This document shows positions 54,649 to 64,000 of a DNA stretch of 64,000 nt, piece after piece. The notes below the pieces were generated by a model. It was given only the letters and a program-made list of their open reading frames with translations, was not told where the DNA came from and searched no databases. Position 1 is the first letter of the stretch. Each line of letters opens with the position of its first letter. A program made the translations under genes and the position numbers. This DNA comes from an uncultured Prevotellaceae bacterium. Lineage in GTDB: Bacteria; Bacteroidota; Bacteroidia; Bacteroidales; Bacteroidaceae. The stretch covers positions 62,001 through 126,000 of the forward strand of contig ONLL01000001.1 of the NCBI GenBank assembly GCA_900318685.1. Reading direction: 5' to 3'.

Positions 54649-54989
54649 TCCAGTGCTCCTTTCCGCCAGGCGTAAGCCAAGCCAAATACTAATACCAACA
54701 AGAAGAAGCCGATGCTGAGCAATGCTGCTGCACCGAACTGCTTCACTACTACTGCCCATGGATACAGAAACACCGTTTCCACATCAAACATGAGGAACAG
54801 GATGGCGAACAGGTAGTAGCCCACATGAATAGGAATCCAGCTTGAGCCGCGTGTCGGAATACCGCTCTCATACGGCTCGCCTTTCATCTTTGCATACGAG
54901 CGCGGGCCTATGAGCTTAGCAATAATGTAAGCCGCCGCCACCAGTGTAATTCCCGTCACAATGACGGTAACTAACAAAGTGAAATTCAT
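54639..54989 (-). CDS. nuoA: NADH-quinone oxidoreductase subunit A
   Basis: 116-aa three-helix subunit and first gene of the nuo operon. '[20 protein letters not shown]' then [20 protein letters not shown] is the family signature. No nuoE, nuoF or nuoG lies in the operon, as is usual in this phylum, so electrons probably do not enter as NADH through a NuoEFG module. Confidence 0.96.
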   Translation of the reverse strand: MNFTLLVTVIVTGITLVAAAYIIAKLIGPRSYAKMKGEPYESGIPTRGSSWIPIHVGYYLFAILFLMFDVETVFLYPWAVVVKQFGAAALLSIGFFLLVLVFGLAYAWRKGALEWK

Positions 54990-55031
54990 AAAACTATTTA
55001 AATGTTATAACAATTTGTTTCTATTTGCGTG

Positions 55032-55059
55032 CAAAGGTACAAATTTTTTTGCAAACAAA
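55032..55059 (-). promoter_or_regulatory. probable nuo operon promoter
   Basis: On the minus strand, TACCTTTG (55039-55032) fits the -7 TAnnTTTG element, 42 nt before nuoA. TTTG elements lie at 55059-55056 and 55055-55052, closer (16 and 12 nt) than the usual ~20 nt, so the -33 assignment is weak. Confidence 0.45.
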
Positions 55060-55106
55060 CGACATATTTATTAAAAAAAATTGGCGAATCATGCTCCCTT
55101 CATTTT

Positions 55107-55121
55107 TGGCACACCTTTTGC
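55107..55121 (+). promoter_or_regulatory. sigma-54-like promoter of clpC
   Basis: TTGGCACACCTTTTGCAA contains TGGCAC (55107-55112) and TTGC (55118-55121) with exactly 5 nt between them, matching the -24 GG / -12 GC form of RpoN promoters. Transcription would begin near 55133, ~43 nt before the clpC start. No TAnnTTTG box was found between the two divergent genes on this strand. Confidence 0.5.
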
Positions 55122-55175
55122 AATGACAAATAGTGAACAGACAAAAGGTACAAATAACAACGTAGAAACATACAA

Positions 55176-57758
55176 ATGACAAGTCAGTTCTCACCAAGAG
55201 TCTCCGAAATTCTCTCCTTTTCCCGAGAGGAAGCAGCACGCCTGGCCTCAAGCTCCGTTGGGCCTGAGCATCTGCTGTTAGGACTTCTCAGAATGCAAGA
55301 AGGTCCTGTCATCGATGTGTTTCGTCGTCTGCATCTGAACATTTCCCAGCTGAAATACGACCTGGAGGCAAAAGTGCGACAAGATGACATAACCCAGCCT
55401 ATCAACACCCGTGAGCTGGTGCTCAACGAGCGTGCCTCCAACATTCTCAAGCTGGCAGTACTGGAAGCTCGCATCCAGCACACGCAGCGCGTAGACGAGC
55501 AACATCTGCTATTGGCCATCCTGCACGACCAATCGAACAACGGAGCAAAACAAATACTAGAAAATAGGAATATGAACTACGACGACGCACTGAGCCTGAT
55601 GAGGTCTCAGCAATTGCCGCAGAACGGCATCGGCCTCCCTGATGAGGACGAAGATGACTATAACGACGAAGCGCCCAGCGACAACTCGAAGAGTCAGAGT
55701 GGCGGCACCACTACGCAAACGGCTCAGAAACAGAAGAGTAAGACTCCTGTGCTCGACAATTTCTCGACCGACCTTACGGCAGCCGCCCTTGAAGGGAAGC
55801 TCGACCCCATCGTGGGTCGTGAGCGCGAGATCCAGCGCGTGCTGGAGATCCTGGGACGCCGCAAGAAGAACAACCCCATCCTCATCGGCGAGCCAGGCGT
55901 GGGCAAGAGCGCCATCGTCGAAGGGTTGGCACAGCTTATTGCCCAGCGCAAGACCTCACCTATGTTCTTCGGGAAGCGCATTGTCAGTCTTGATATGACA
56001 GGCATCGTGGCTGGCACGAAGTATCGCGGTCAGTTTGAGGAGCGCATACGTGCGCTGCTGAAAGAGATCGAGCAGAGCAACGACCTCATCGTCTTCATCG
56101 ACGAGATCCACACGATCATCGGAGCCGGATCTACTCCCGGCTCGATGGATGCAGCCAACATCATGAAACCTGCACTTGCCCGCGGCACCATCCAGTGTAT
56201 TGGTGCCACGACACTCGACGAATACCGCAACTCCATCGAGAAGGACGGAGCCCTCGAGCGTCGTTTCCAGAAGGTTGTCGTCGACCCCACGACTGCTGAG
56301 GAGACGCTCACCATCCTGCATAACATCAAGGATCGCTACGAGCGTCACCACAACGTGGAATATACCGACGATGCCATCGTGGCATGTGTCAGATTGGCAG
56401 AACGCTATATCACCGACCGCGCCTTCCCCGACAAAGCCATCGACGCGATGGACGAAACCGGCTCGCGCGTACATCTTAAAAATGCCACCATACCTCCCGG
56501 CATCACCGAGAAGGAGAAGGAGCTGGAACGCGTGAAAGAACGCAAGCAGGCCGCCGTACGCGGACAGAACTTCGAACTCGCAGCCAGCTATCGCGACCGC
56601 CAGACAGTGCTTGAGGCAGAACTGGTGGCGCTGACAGAGCAGTGGCAGAGCGGGGCATCAGAGGATCGTCAGACGGTGACCGAAGAAGAAGTGTCAAGTG
56701 TTGTCTCGATGATGACCGGCGTGCCCGTACAACGTATGGCAGAGAGCGAGGGCATCCGCCTGAAGGGTATGGCCCAGGAACTGAAGCAGAGCGTCATTGC
56801 CCAAGATGCAGCCATCGACAAGATGGTGCGCGCCATCCAGCGCAATCGCGTCGGACTGAAAGAGCCCAATCATCCCATCGGAGCATTTATGTTCCTGGGA
56901 CCGACTGGCGTAGGCAAGACCTATCTGGCCAAGAAGCTGGCAGAGTTTATGTTCGGCTCTGCTGATGCGCTCATCCGCGTCGATATGTCGGAATATACCG
57001 AGAGCTTCAACGTCAGCCGCCTCATCGGTGCTCCTCCGGGCTATGTGGGCTATGAAGAAGGCGGACAACTGACTGAGCGCGTACGGCGCAAGCCCTACTC
57101 CATCGTGCTGCTCGACGAGATTGAGAAGGCCCACGGCAATGTGTTCAACCTCCTGCTGCAAGTGCTCGACGAGGGTCGCCTGACCGACGGCAACGGACGC
57201 TTCGTGGACTTCCGCAACACGGTGATCATCATGACCTCCAACGCCGGCACCCGCCAACTGAAGGACTTCGGACGCGGCGTAGGCTTCACGGCTGGCAACA
57301 TCGGGTTGGCTATGGACGAGAAAGACCGCGAGCACGCGCGCAGCATCGTGCAGAAAGCCCTGTCGAAGCAGTTCTCGCCCGAGTTCCTCAACCGTCTCGA
57401 CGAGATCATCACCTTCGACCAGCTCGACCTGGAAGCCATCAAGCGCATCGTCGACGTCGAGCTGAAGCCGCTGCTCAAGCGTATCAGCGACCTGGGATAT
57501 ACCGTCGACCTGACTCCTGAAGCCAAGGAGTTCGTCGCTACGAAAGGCTACGACGTGCAGTTCGGCGCCCGTCCGCTGAAGCGCGCCCTGCAGAACTATA
57601 TCGAGGACGGCATCTGCGAGCTTATCATCAACGGCGGCCTGAAAGCGGGCACCATCATCCACATCGGCAAGCATCCTGAAAAAGAGGAGCTTACGTTCAA
57701 TCAGGAAATCGGCAAGCATCCTGAAGAAGAGGAGCAAATGTTCACCCCGGAAGTATGA
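55176..57758 (+). CDS. clpC: ClpC-family AAA+ unfoldase (Clp protease ATP-binding subunit)
   Basis: 860-aa Hsp100 protein. The Clp-N repeats are at ~1-145. A Gly/Ser/Gln-rich linker follows (~150-190). AAA1 has Walker A 'GEPGVGKS' at 238-245 and '[13 protein letters not shown]'. A UVR-like middle segment ('[20 protein letters not shown]') marks it as ClpC rather than ClpB. AAA2 has Walker A 'GPTGVGKT' near residue 575 and '[10 protein letters not shown]'. It feeds substrates to ClpP in the cytosol. The extreme C-terminus carries a 15-residue tandem duplication (IGKHPE...). A sigma-54-like promoter precedes it. The stop overlaps the next gene by 4 nt. Confidence 0.93.
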   Translation: MTSQFSPRVSEILSFSREEAARLASSSVGPEHLLLGLLRMQEGPVIDVFRRLHLNISQLKYDLEAKVRQDDITQPINTRELVLNERASNILKLAVLEARIQHTQRVDEQHLLLAILHDQSNNGAKQILENRNMNYDDALSLMRSQQLPQNGIGLPDEDEDDYNDEAPSDNSKSQSGGTTTQTAQKQKSKTPVLDNFSTDLTAAALEGKLDPIVGREREIQRVLEILGRRKKNNPILIGEPGVGKSAIVEGLAQLIAQRKTSPMFFGKRIVSLDMTGIVAGTKYRGQFEERIRALLKEIEQSNDLIVFIDEIHTIIGAGSTPGSMDAANIMKPALARGTIQCIGATTLDEYRNSIEKDGALERRFQKVVVDPTTAEETLTILHNIKDRYERHHNVEYTDDAIVACVRLAERYITDRAFPDKAIDAMDETGSRVHLKNATIPPGITEKEKELERVKERKQAAVRGQNFELAASYRDRQTVLEAELVALTEQWQSGASEDRQTVTEEEVSSVVSMMTGVPVQRMAESEGIRLKGMAQELKQSVIAQDAAIDKMVRAIQRNRVGLKEPNHPIGAFMFLGPTGVGKTYLAKKLAEFMFGSADALIRVDMSEYTESFNVSRLIGAPPGYVGYEEGGQLTERVRRKPYSIVLLDEIEKAHGNVFNLLLQVLDEGRLTDGNGRFVDFRNTVIIMTSNAGTRQLKDFGRGVGFTAGNIGLAMDEKDREHARSIVQKALSKQFSPEFLNRLDEIITFDQLDLEAIKRIVDVELKPLLKRISDLGYTVDLTPEAKEFVATKGYDVQFGARPLKRALQNYIEDGICELIINGGLKAGTIIHIGKHPEKEELTFNQEIGKHPEEEEQMFTPEV
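57663..57752 (+). repeat. 45-bp tandem duplication at the 3' end of clpC
   Basis: Two 45-bp units start at 57663 and 57708, both with ATCGGCAAGCATCCTGAA. They encode '[15 protein letters not shown]' and '[15 protein letters not shown]'. The period keeps the frame. Confidence 0.8.
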
Positions 57759-58324
57759 CTACACTCTATCTGATGCGTCACGGCGAGACGCTTGACAATG
57801 CGCGCCAGATTATGCAGGGTCAGGTGCAGGGAGAGCTGAGCGAGAAAGGCATCGAGCAAGCCCGACAGGCGCGCGATGAGATGGCGCTCACCCACCTCGA
57901 CGCCATTGTGGCCAGCGACCTCAAGCGCTCGTCCGACACCGCGCGGATTATGGCCGAGCCCCATCACCTCGAGGTGGTGACCACCCCGCTCTTGCGCGAA
58001 CGCGACTGGGGCGACTTCACCGGCCGATACATCCCCGACCTGAAGGACCTCCCCTGGCCGGAGAATGTGGAGAAGCTCGACCACCTGCTTCAGCGCGCCC
58101 TGCGGTTCCTGCAGTTCATTCAGCGTGAATACAAGGACCAGACGGTGCTCGCCGTGGGTCACGGCATCGTGAACAAAGCCATACAAGCTGTCTATCACGG
58201 ATGCCAGATGAAAGATGTGACGAGGATGACCAACGCTGAGGTCAGAATGCTGCAGCTCGACCATAACCTCGACAATATCGAAGGTACAGGAGCGACAAAT
58301 GACAAGAAATTCTGCATTACCTGA
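57755..58324 (+). CDS. histidine phosphatase (phosphoglycerate mutase-like) family protein
   Basis: 189-aa cytosolic protein. The catalytic 'YLMRHGETLDNARQ' is at the N-terminus, 'ASDLKRSSDTARIM' follows, then 'LRERDWGDFTGR' with the proton-donor acid, and the second histidine is in 'VLAVGHGIVNKAI'. The true substrate (a phosphorylated sugar, nucleotide or cobalamin precursor) cannot be told. It overlaps clpC by 4 nt and should be translated with it, an uncommon pairing. Confidence 0.88.
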   Translation: MTTLYLMRHGETLDNARQIMQGQVQGELSEKGIEQARQARDEMALTHLDAIVASDLKRSSDTARIMAEPHHLEVVTTPLLRERDWGDFTGRYIPDLKDLPWPENVEKLDHLLQRALRFLQFIQREYKDQTVLAVGHGIVNKAIQAVYHGCQMKDVTRMTNAEVRMLQLDHNLDNIEGTGATNDKKFCIT

Positions 58325-58341
58325 GAAAAAGTGACAGAATA

Positions 58342-58373
58342 TTTGGCCGTTTCGTAACAATTTGATAACTTTG
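58342..58373 (+). promoter_or_regulatory. promoter of ilvC
   Basis: TTTG (58342-58345), a 20-nt gap, TAACTTTG (58366-58373): a full Bacteroidetes -33/-7 match, the same -7 sequence as the cas promoter. It leaves a ~125-nt leader before ilvC. I see no convincing riboswitch or leader peptide in that stretch. Confidence 0.7.
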
Positions 58374-58504
58374 CAGCCCAAAACCAATCAACCACCCCCT
58401 CGTCTCCATTTCGAGCAAGTGAAGAATGGGCTGACAAAACCACCGTCCTCGAGCAGGACAGAGAAGGCTCAAAGGGATAAGTAAAACTCAAAACAACAAT
58501 TATT

Positions 58505-59554
58505 ATGGCAGAAATGAATTTTGGTGGCGTCATCGAGACAGTGGTCACCAGCAAGGAGTTCTCACTGGAGAAAGCACGCGAAGTATTGAAGAATGAGGTC
58601 ATCGCCGTCATCGGCTATGGCATCCAAGGCCCCGGCCAGGCATGCAACCTGCGCGACAACGGCTTCAACGTCATCGTCGGCCAGCGCGAAGGCAAGACCT
58701 ACGACAAGGCCGTCGCCGACGGATGGGTACCGGGCAAGACGCTCTTCTCGATTGAGGAGGCCGCCCAGAAGGGCACCATCCTCTGCATGCTGCTCTCCGA
58801 TGCCGGACAGATACAGGTGTGGCCGACCATCAAGAAGCACCTCACCCCAGGTAAGACGCTCTATTACTCACACGGCTTCGCCATCAACTGGAGCGACCGC
58901 ACCGGCGTCGTTCCTCCCAAGGATGTCGACGTCATCCTCGTTGCTCCCAAGGGCAGTGGCACCAGCCTCCGCACGATGTTCTGCGAGGGTCGCGGCCTCA
59001 ACTGCTCGTATGCTGTCTATCAGGATGCCAGCGGCAACGCCGAGGAGAAGACCATCGCCTTCGGTATCGGCATTGGCGCAGGTTATCTCTTCAAGACCAC
59101 TTTCGAGCGCGAAGCTACCAGCGACCTCACCGGTGAGCGCGGCTCGCTGATGGGTGCCATTCAGGGCCTGCTGCTGGCTCAGTACGAAGTGCTGCGCGAG
59201 CACGGTCACTCTCCCTCCGAGGCCTTCAACGAGACCGTCGAGGAGCTCACCCAGAGCCTTGGCCCTCTCTTTGGCGAGCGCGGAATGGACTGGATGTACG
59301 CCAACTGCTCGACCACCGCTCAGCGTGGCGCCCTCGACTGGGCTCCCCGTTTCCACGATGCCATCAAGCCCGTGATGGAGTGGCTCTACCTCTCAGTGAA
59401 GAGCGGCATCGAGGCTCAGATCAGTATCGACTCCAACTCGAAGCCCGACTATCGCGCCGGCCTGGAGAAGGAACTCGAGGCTATGCGCAACCAGGAGATG
59501 TGGCAGGCGGGTGCCGTCGTGCGCCAGCTGCGTCCTGAGAACAGCGTCGACTAA
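58505..59554 (+). CDS. ilvC: ketol-acid reductoisomerase
   Basis: 349-aa enzyme that isomerises and reduces acetolactate or acetohydroxybutyrate in valine, leucine and isoleucine synthesis, using NADPH and Mg2+. The dinucleotide-binding motif is 'AVIGYGIQGPGQACNLRDNG' (from residue ~33). 'GSGTSLRTMFCEGRGLN' and the metal-site region 'DLTGERGSLMGAIQGLLLAQ' and 'FNETVEELTQSLGPLFGERG' follow. The start codon at 58505 is the one after a -33/-7 promoter. It stands apart from other ilv genes in this window. Confidence 0.96.
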   Translation: MAEMNFGGVIETVVTSKEFSLEKAREVLKNEVIAVIGYGIQGPGQACNLRDNGFNVIVGQREGKTYDKAVADGWVPGKTLFSIEEAAQKGTILCMLLSDAGQIQVWPTIKKHLTPGKTLYYSHGFAINWSDRTGVVPPKDVDVILVAPKGSGTSLRTMFCEGRGLNCSYAVYQDASGNAEEKTIAFGIGIGAGYLFKTTFEREATSDLTGERGSLMGAIQGLLLAQYEVLREHGHSPSEAFNETVEELTQSLGPLFGERGMDWMYANCSTTAQRGALDWAPRFHDAIKPVMEWLYLSVKSGIEAQISIDSNSKPDYRAGLEKELEAMRNQEMWQAGAVVRQLRPENSVD

Positions 59555-59585
59555 TCTTCCCTCTCCGCCAGAGGCATACGCGCGC

Positions 59586-60428
59586 ATGAACATTGTTAAA
59601 ATAGAATCACTCAAAGAGCCGGGCATAGAGATGTTCGGCTCTTTGACTGAAGCACAGCTGCGAAACAGGGCCGCGCCCGAAGAGGGTGTGTTCATAGCCG
59701 AAAGCCCGAAGGTCATCCGAGTGGCCCTCGACGCAGGCATGCAACCCCTAGCGCTGCTCTGTGAGAGCAGGCACATCGCGGGCGACGCTGCCGACATCAT
59801 CGCTCGCTGTCCCGAAATGCCCGTATACACAGGCGGCCGGCAGCTGCTGGCCCAGCTCACCGGCTACACGCTGACGCGGGGTGTGCTCTGCGCAATGCGG
59901 CGTCCTCTGCCCAGGAGCGTGGCCGAAGTATGCGAGGAAGCGCGACGCATCGTCGTCATCCACAGCGTTTGCGACACCACCAACATCGGCGCTATCTTCC
60001 GCTCGGCAGCGGCTCTCGGCATCGATGCCGTCCTGCTGACCGAGGACTCGTGCGACCCGCTCAACCGCCGCTCCATCCGTGTGTCGATGGGCAGCGTGTT
60101 CCTCGTGCCCTGGACGTGGATTGACGATCTGTCGGCTCTGCGCGGCCTTGGTTTCAAGACGGTGGCAATGGCGCTCACCGACGACTCCATACCGCTCGAT
60201 GCGCCGCAGCTCAAAGCCGAGCCACGACTGGCCCTCATCATGGGAACCGAGGGCGACGGCCTCCCCCACTCTACCATCCTTGAAGCCGACTATACCGTCC
60301 GCATACCGATGTATCACCAGGTGGATTCGCTCAACGTGGCTGCCGCCGCTGCCGTCGCCTTCTGGGAGCTTAGGGCCTCAGGGCTTCACCCCCTAACCCC
60401 CTCTCCGACTGGAGAGGGGGGCGCCTAG
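59586..60428 (+). CDS. TrmH family RNA 2'-O-methyltransferase
   Basis: 280-aa SpoU/TrmH methyltransferase. The start at 59586 (MNIVKIESLKEPGIEMFGSL) is preferred over 59511, which lies inside ilvC. The three family motifs are visible: 'VCDTTNIGAIFRSAAALGID', 'LALIMGTEGDGLP' and 'IPMYHQVDSLNVAAAAAVAF', forming the trefoil-knot SAM site. The target RNA (rRNA or tRNA) is not known. The last ~15 residues ('LHPLTPSPTGEGGA') are encoded by a common intergenic hairpin repeat into which the frame runs. Confidence 0.9.
   Translation: MNIVKIESLKEPGIEMFGSLTEAQLRNRAAPEEGVFIAESPKVIRVALDAGMQPLALLCESRHIAGDAADIIARCPEMPVYTGGRQLLAQLTGYTLTRGVLCAMRRPLPRSVAEVCEEARRIVVIHSVCDTTNIGAIFRSAAALGIDAVLLTEDSCDPLNRRSIRVSMGSVFLVPWTWIDDLSALRGLGFKTVAMALTDDSIPLDAPQLKAEPRLALIMGTEGDGLPHSTILEADYTVRIPMYHQVDSLNVAAAAAVAFWELRASGLHPLTPSPTGEGGA
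60397..60420. repeat. CTCTCC/GGAGAG hairpin repeat inside the end of the methyltransferase gene
   Basis: CCCCCTCTCC, GACT loop, GGAGAGGGGG: a perfect 10-bp stem. Hairpins of this form are dispersed in many bacterial genomes between genes. Here it lies in frame before the stop codon. Confidence 0.7.
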
Positions 60429-60455
60429 CTCAGGGCTGACAGATGACTGAAAAAA

Positions 60456-60489
60456 GGGAACCGCAGTCGGCTCCCTTTCTCTTTTCTTT
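60456..60489 (+). terminator. bidirectional terminator after the TrmH gene
   Basis: GGGAACCG, CAGT loop, CGGCTCCC (60456-60475; one A-C mismatch), followed by TTTCTCTTTTCTTT on the + strand. Read from the other strand the stem is followed by six T, so it could also end the minus-strand M13 transcript. Confidence 0.65.
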
Positions 60490-60490
60490 A

Positions 60491-60522
60491 GTGGAACCGA
60501 TGACGGCTCCACTTTCCTTTTT
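60491..60522 (+). terminator. second terminator-like hairpin
   Basis: GTGGAACCG, ATGA loop, CGGCTCCAC (60491-60512), then TTTCCTTTTT. It is close in sequence to the hairpin 35 nt earlier, including the same A-C mismatch, so one is probably a copy of the other. Confidence 0.55.
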
Positions 60523-60523
60523 C

Positions 60524-62560
60524 TTACCACAAAGGCAGGCGCTCCTCCTTGGGGATATACATCTTGTCGCCGGGCTTGATGTCGAAGGCCTCGTACCAGG
60601 CATCGATGTGAGGCAGGGCGCCGTTCACACGCCAGCGACCCAGGGAATGAGGATCGCTCTTCGTGCGGTTGCGGATCTCCTCCTCATTGACGTTGCCTGC
60701 CCATACGCCGGCATAAGCCAGGAAGAAACGCTGCTCAGGCGTGAAGCCGTCAATGTCGGCCAGCGGAGCCTCAGCCGTAGCATTCTTGAAGGCGGTGAAA
60801 GCCACCTGAAGGCCACCGTGATCGGCCAGGTTCTCGCCCAGCGTCAGTCGTCCGTTGGCATTCAGTCCGGGCAGCACCTCGATGGCTGAGAAGAAGTCGG
60901 CATACTTGTCGGTGCGCTCCTTGAAGTTGGCTCCGTCCTGCTCCGTCCACCAGTCGTGCATATTGCCATCCTTGTCGAACTGTCGTCCCTGATCGTCGAA
61001 TCCGTGAGTCATCTCGTGACCGATGACCACTCCGATGGCTCCGTAGTTGAAGGCATCGTCGGCACTCATATCGAAGAAAGGCGGCTGCAGGATGCCTGCG
61101 GGGAAGCAGATCTCGTTGGTCGTCGGGTTGTAGTAGGCGTTCACCGTCTGCGGATGCATATACCACTCGTCGCGGTCGACGGGCTTGCCGGCCTTCTCGG
61201 CCACCTCGTGTGCATTCCAGAAGCGACGGCACTCCTTCAGGTTCTCGTAGTACGACTTCGAGGGATCGATCTGGAGCGACGAGAAATCCGTCCATTTGTC
61301 GGGATATCCCACCTTGACGTAGAACGTCGAGAGCTTGTCGAGTGCGTTCTGCTTCGTCGAGTCGCTCATCCACTCCTGTGCCTTGATACGCTCGGCGAGC
61401 GCTGTCTGCAGGTTGCCGATGAGCTTCACCATACGCTCCTTCGACTCTGCGGGGAAGTACTTCTCGGTATAGATCTTGCCGAGCGCCTCGCCCATCATTG
61501 CCTCGAGCTGCTGCGTGGAGCGGCGCCACAGGGGATGATCCTCCTTGCGTCCTGAGAGCACCTTGCCGAAGAACTCGAAGTTGGCAGCGCGCACCTGGTC
61601 GCTGAGCACTCCTGCCGAGCTCACTATCTCGCCCCACTCCATGTAGTCGCGGTATTCGTCGGCACTCATCGTAGCCAGAATCTTGTCGGCACCGGCCATG
61701 AAATCAGGCTGTCCGACGACGAGAGTCTGAATGTGCTGGCTCTCGATGCCCTTGGCATTCATCAGCTTCTCGAGCTGCAGGTTGGGATAGTTCTTCTGGA
61801 AGTCCTCCAGCGAGGTCTTGTTGTAGTTCAGCTGAGGATCGCGCAGCTCTGTGCGTGAGCGCGACACGAGGGCGAGCGCCGTCTCCAGCCGCATGATGTT
61901 GTCGCGCTTCACCTGTGCCTGCTCCTCGGTGAATCCGAAGAGCTGGAACATCCTGACGATGTGCTTCTTATACTCCTCGCGGATGTTGGCCGTGGCCGAG
62001 TCGTTCTCCAGGTAGTAGTCCTTCTGTCCGAGGGTCAGGCCGCCCTGACTGACGTTGAGGATATTGTTCTTGGCATCCTTCTCGTCGGCACCGAGGCCAG
62101 CTCCGTAGAACTGCTGGTCGCCGTAGGGAGCCATCGACAGCTGAATCTCGAAGAGCTCGTCCTTCGTCTTGGCAGCCTCCATCTTGTTGATGGTTTCCAT
62201 CACGGGAGCGATGCCTTCCTGGTCGCGCCTCACGCTGTCCATCGCCAGCTTGTAGAGGTCGCTGAGCTTCTGCTCCAGTGATCCTGCCTCATAGGTGTTG
62301 GCCAGCAGCTCGTCGAGGATGCCGTTGACACGCTTGGTATTCTCCTCGGCAAGTGCGTCGAACGAGCCGAAGCGCGAGTAAGCGGCGGGCAGCGGATTCT
62401 TCTCCATCCATCCGCCACACGCAAACTGATAGAAGTCCTCACCCGGCAGCGCCGTGGTGTCGAGATTGCTCAGGTCGATGCCCGACTTCTGGGCAGGGTT
62501 GCTGTCACAAGCCACCAGCGTGGCGAGCGAGGCAGCTGCAATCATTAGCTTTACGTTCAT
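60524..62560 (-). CDS. M13 family zinc metallopeptidase lipoprotein (PepO/neprilysin-like)
   Basis: 678-aa peptidase. The signal peptide ends in a lipobox ('ASLATLVAC', Cys at residue ~19), so it should be lipid-anchored. The zinc site is 'VIGHEMTHGFDDQGRQFD' (HExxH) with the third ligand in 'LGENLADHGGLQVAF'. 'NAYYNPTTNEICFPAGILQP' is the conserved substrate-binding segment. Length is normal for M13 and the C-terminus ends in Trp as in the family. It cuts oligopeptides outside the cytoplasm. It begins 22 nt after the ABC-F gene. Confidence 0.95.
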   Translation of the reverse strand: MNVKLMIAAASLATLVACDSNPAQKSGIDLSNLDTTALPGEDFYQFACGGWMEKNPLPAAYSRFGSFDALAEENTKRVNGILDELLANTYEAGSLEQKLSDLYKLAMDSVRRDQEGIAPVMETINKMEAAKTKDELFEIQLSMAPYGDQQFYGAGLGADEKDAKNNILNVSQGGLTLGQKDYYLENDSATANIREEYKKHIVRMFQLFGFTEEQAQVKRDNIMRLETALALVSRSRTELRDPQLNYNKTSLEDFQKNYPNLQLEKLMNAKGIESQHIQTLVVGQPDFMAGADKILATMSADEYRDYMEWGEIVSSAGVLSDQVRAANFEFFGKVLSGRKEDHPLWRRSTQQLEAMMGEALGKIYTEKYFPAESKERMVKLIGNLQTALAERIKAQEWMSDSTKQNALDKLSTFYVKVGYPDKWTDFSSLQIDPSKSYYENLKECRRFWNAHEVAEKAGKPVDRDEWYMHPQTVNAYYNPTTNEICFPAGILQPPFFDMSADDAFNYGAIGVVIGHEMTHGFDDQGRQFDKDGNMHDWWTEQDGANFKERTDKYADFFSAIEVLPGLNANGRLTLGENLADHGGLQVAFTAFKNATAEAPLADIDGFTPEQRFFLAYAGVWAGNVNEEEIRNRTKSDPHSLGRWRVNGALPHIDAWYEAFDIKPGDKMYIPKEERLPLW

Positions 62561-62582
62561 AGTGTGTTTTTGTTTTTGGGGG

Positions 62583-64000
<1,418 letters not shown>

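Noticed and set aside
54649-54759. 37-codon extension of nuoB upstream of 54648
   Set aside because: It would overlap nuoA by more than 100 nt and has no family similarity.
56694-57737. 347-codon open frame opposite the second half of clpC
   Set aside because: Shadow of the clpC AAA2 region, which has all family motifs.
58374-58504. Possible riboswitch or attenuator in the ilvC leader
   Set aside because: The leader is long enough, but I found no leader peptide rich in branched-chain residues, no clear terminator and no known riboswitch core.

Overview
The window looks like chromosomal DNA of a Bacteroidota bacterium, most likely Prevotella or a close relative. The evidence is: -33/-7 promoters of the Bacteroidetes TTTG / TAnnTTTG type with a 20-nt gap; very large secreted GLUG and BspA-type repeat proteins ending in a short Gly-Arg-Lys-Val-Val-Ile type tail; a nuo operon with fused nuoCD and no nuoEFG; DUF3667, ABC-F, M13 and ClpC genes of the Bacteroidetes kind. 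The species assignment is inference; there is no rRNA gene in the window.

Layout. 1-3.8 kb: the end of a TolC-type outer-membrane channel followed by a MacA-like adaptor, an ABC ATPase and a MacB-like permease (tripartite efflux operon, + strand). 3.9-28.2 kb: a 24-kb run of co-directional minus-strand genes for giant exported proteins. It holds two copies of a two-gene module (an unrecognised ~1750-aa protein followed by a ~1500-1800-aa GLUG/LRR protein), one further GLUG protein, two tiny peptide genes between the modules, and a short cytosolic gene at the end. One well-formed promoter lies upstream. Divergent from it are a secreted subtilase with the same type of C-terminal tail and a DUF3667 membrane protein.

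31.6-43.9 kb: a type I-C CRISPR-Cas island. About 1 kb of repeat-rich non-coding DNA (two long inverted repeats, two separate tandem arrays of 22-bp period, two copies of a 19-bp palindrome) precedes a promoter and cas3-cas5c-cas8c-cas7-[rhuM]-cas4-cas1-cas2. A leader and a 17-repeat/16-spacer array follow. A RhuM-family gene sits inside the operon between the interference and adaptation genes. Downstream of the array is a gene graveyard (DUF1016 remnant, a rhuM fragment, other scraps). It contains an 81-bp direct copy of the 22-bp repeat block found upstream of cas3, so the island is bracketed by homologous repeats.

43.9-55.0 kb: a minus-strand operon for an 11-subunit respiratory complex I (nuoA, B, CD, H, I, J, K, L, M, N) followed by an overlapping gene for a phytase-esterase-like secreted protein; an octamer microsatellite separates nuoL and nuoM. 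55.2-64 kb: clpC (with a sigma-54-like promoter) and an overlapping histidine-phosphatase gene; ilvC with a good promoter; a TrmH-type RNA methyltransferase; convergent terminators; and, on the minus strand, an ABC-F ATPase (cut by the window edge) followed by an M13 lipoprotein metallopeptidase.

The most interesting places are the duplicated giant-protein cluster with its two small peptides, the rhuM gene embedded in the cas operon, and the 22-bp-period repeats around the CRISPR-Cas island.
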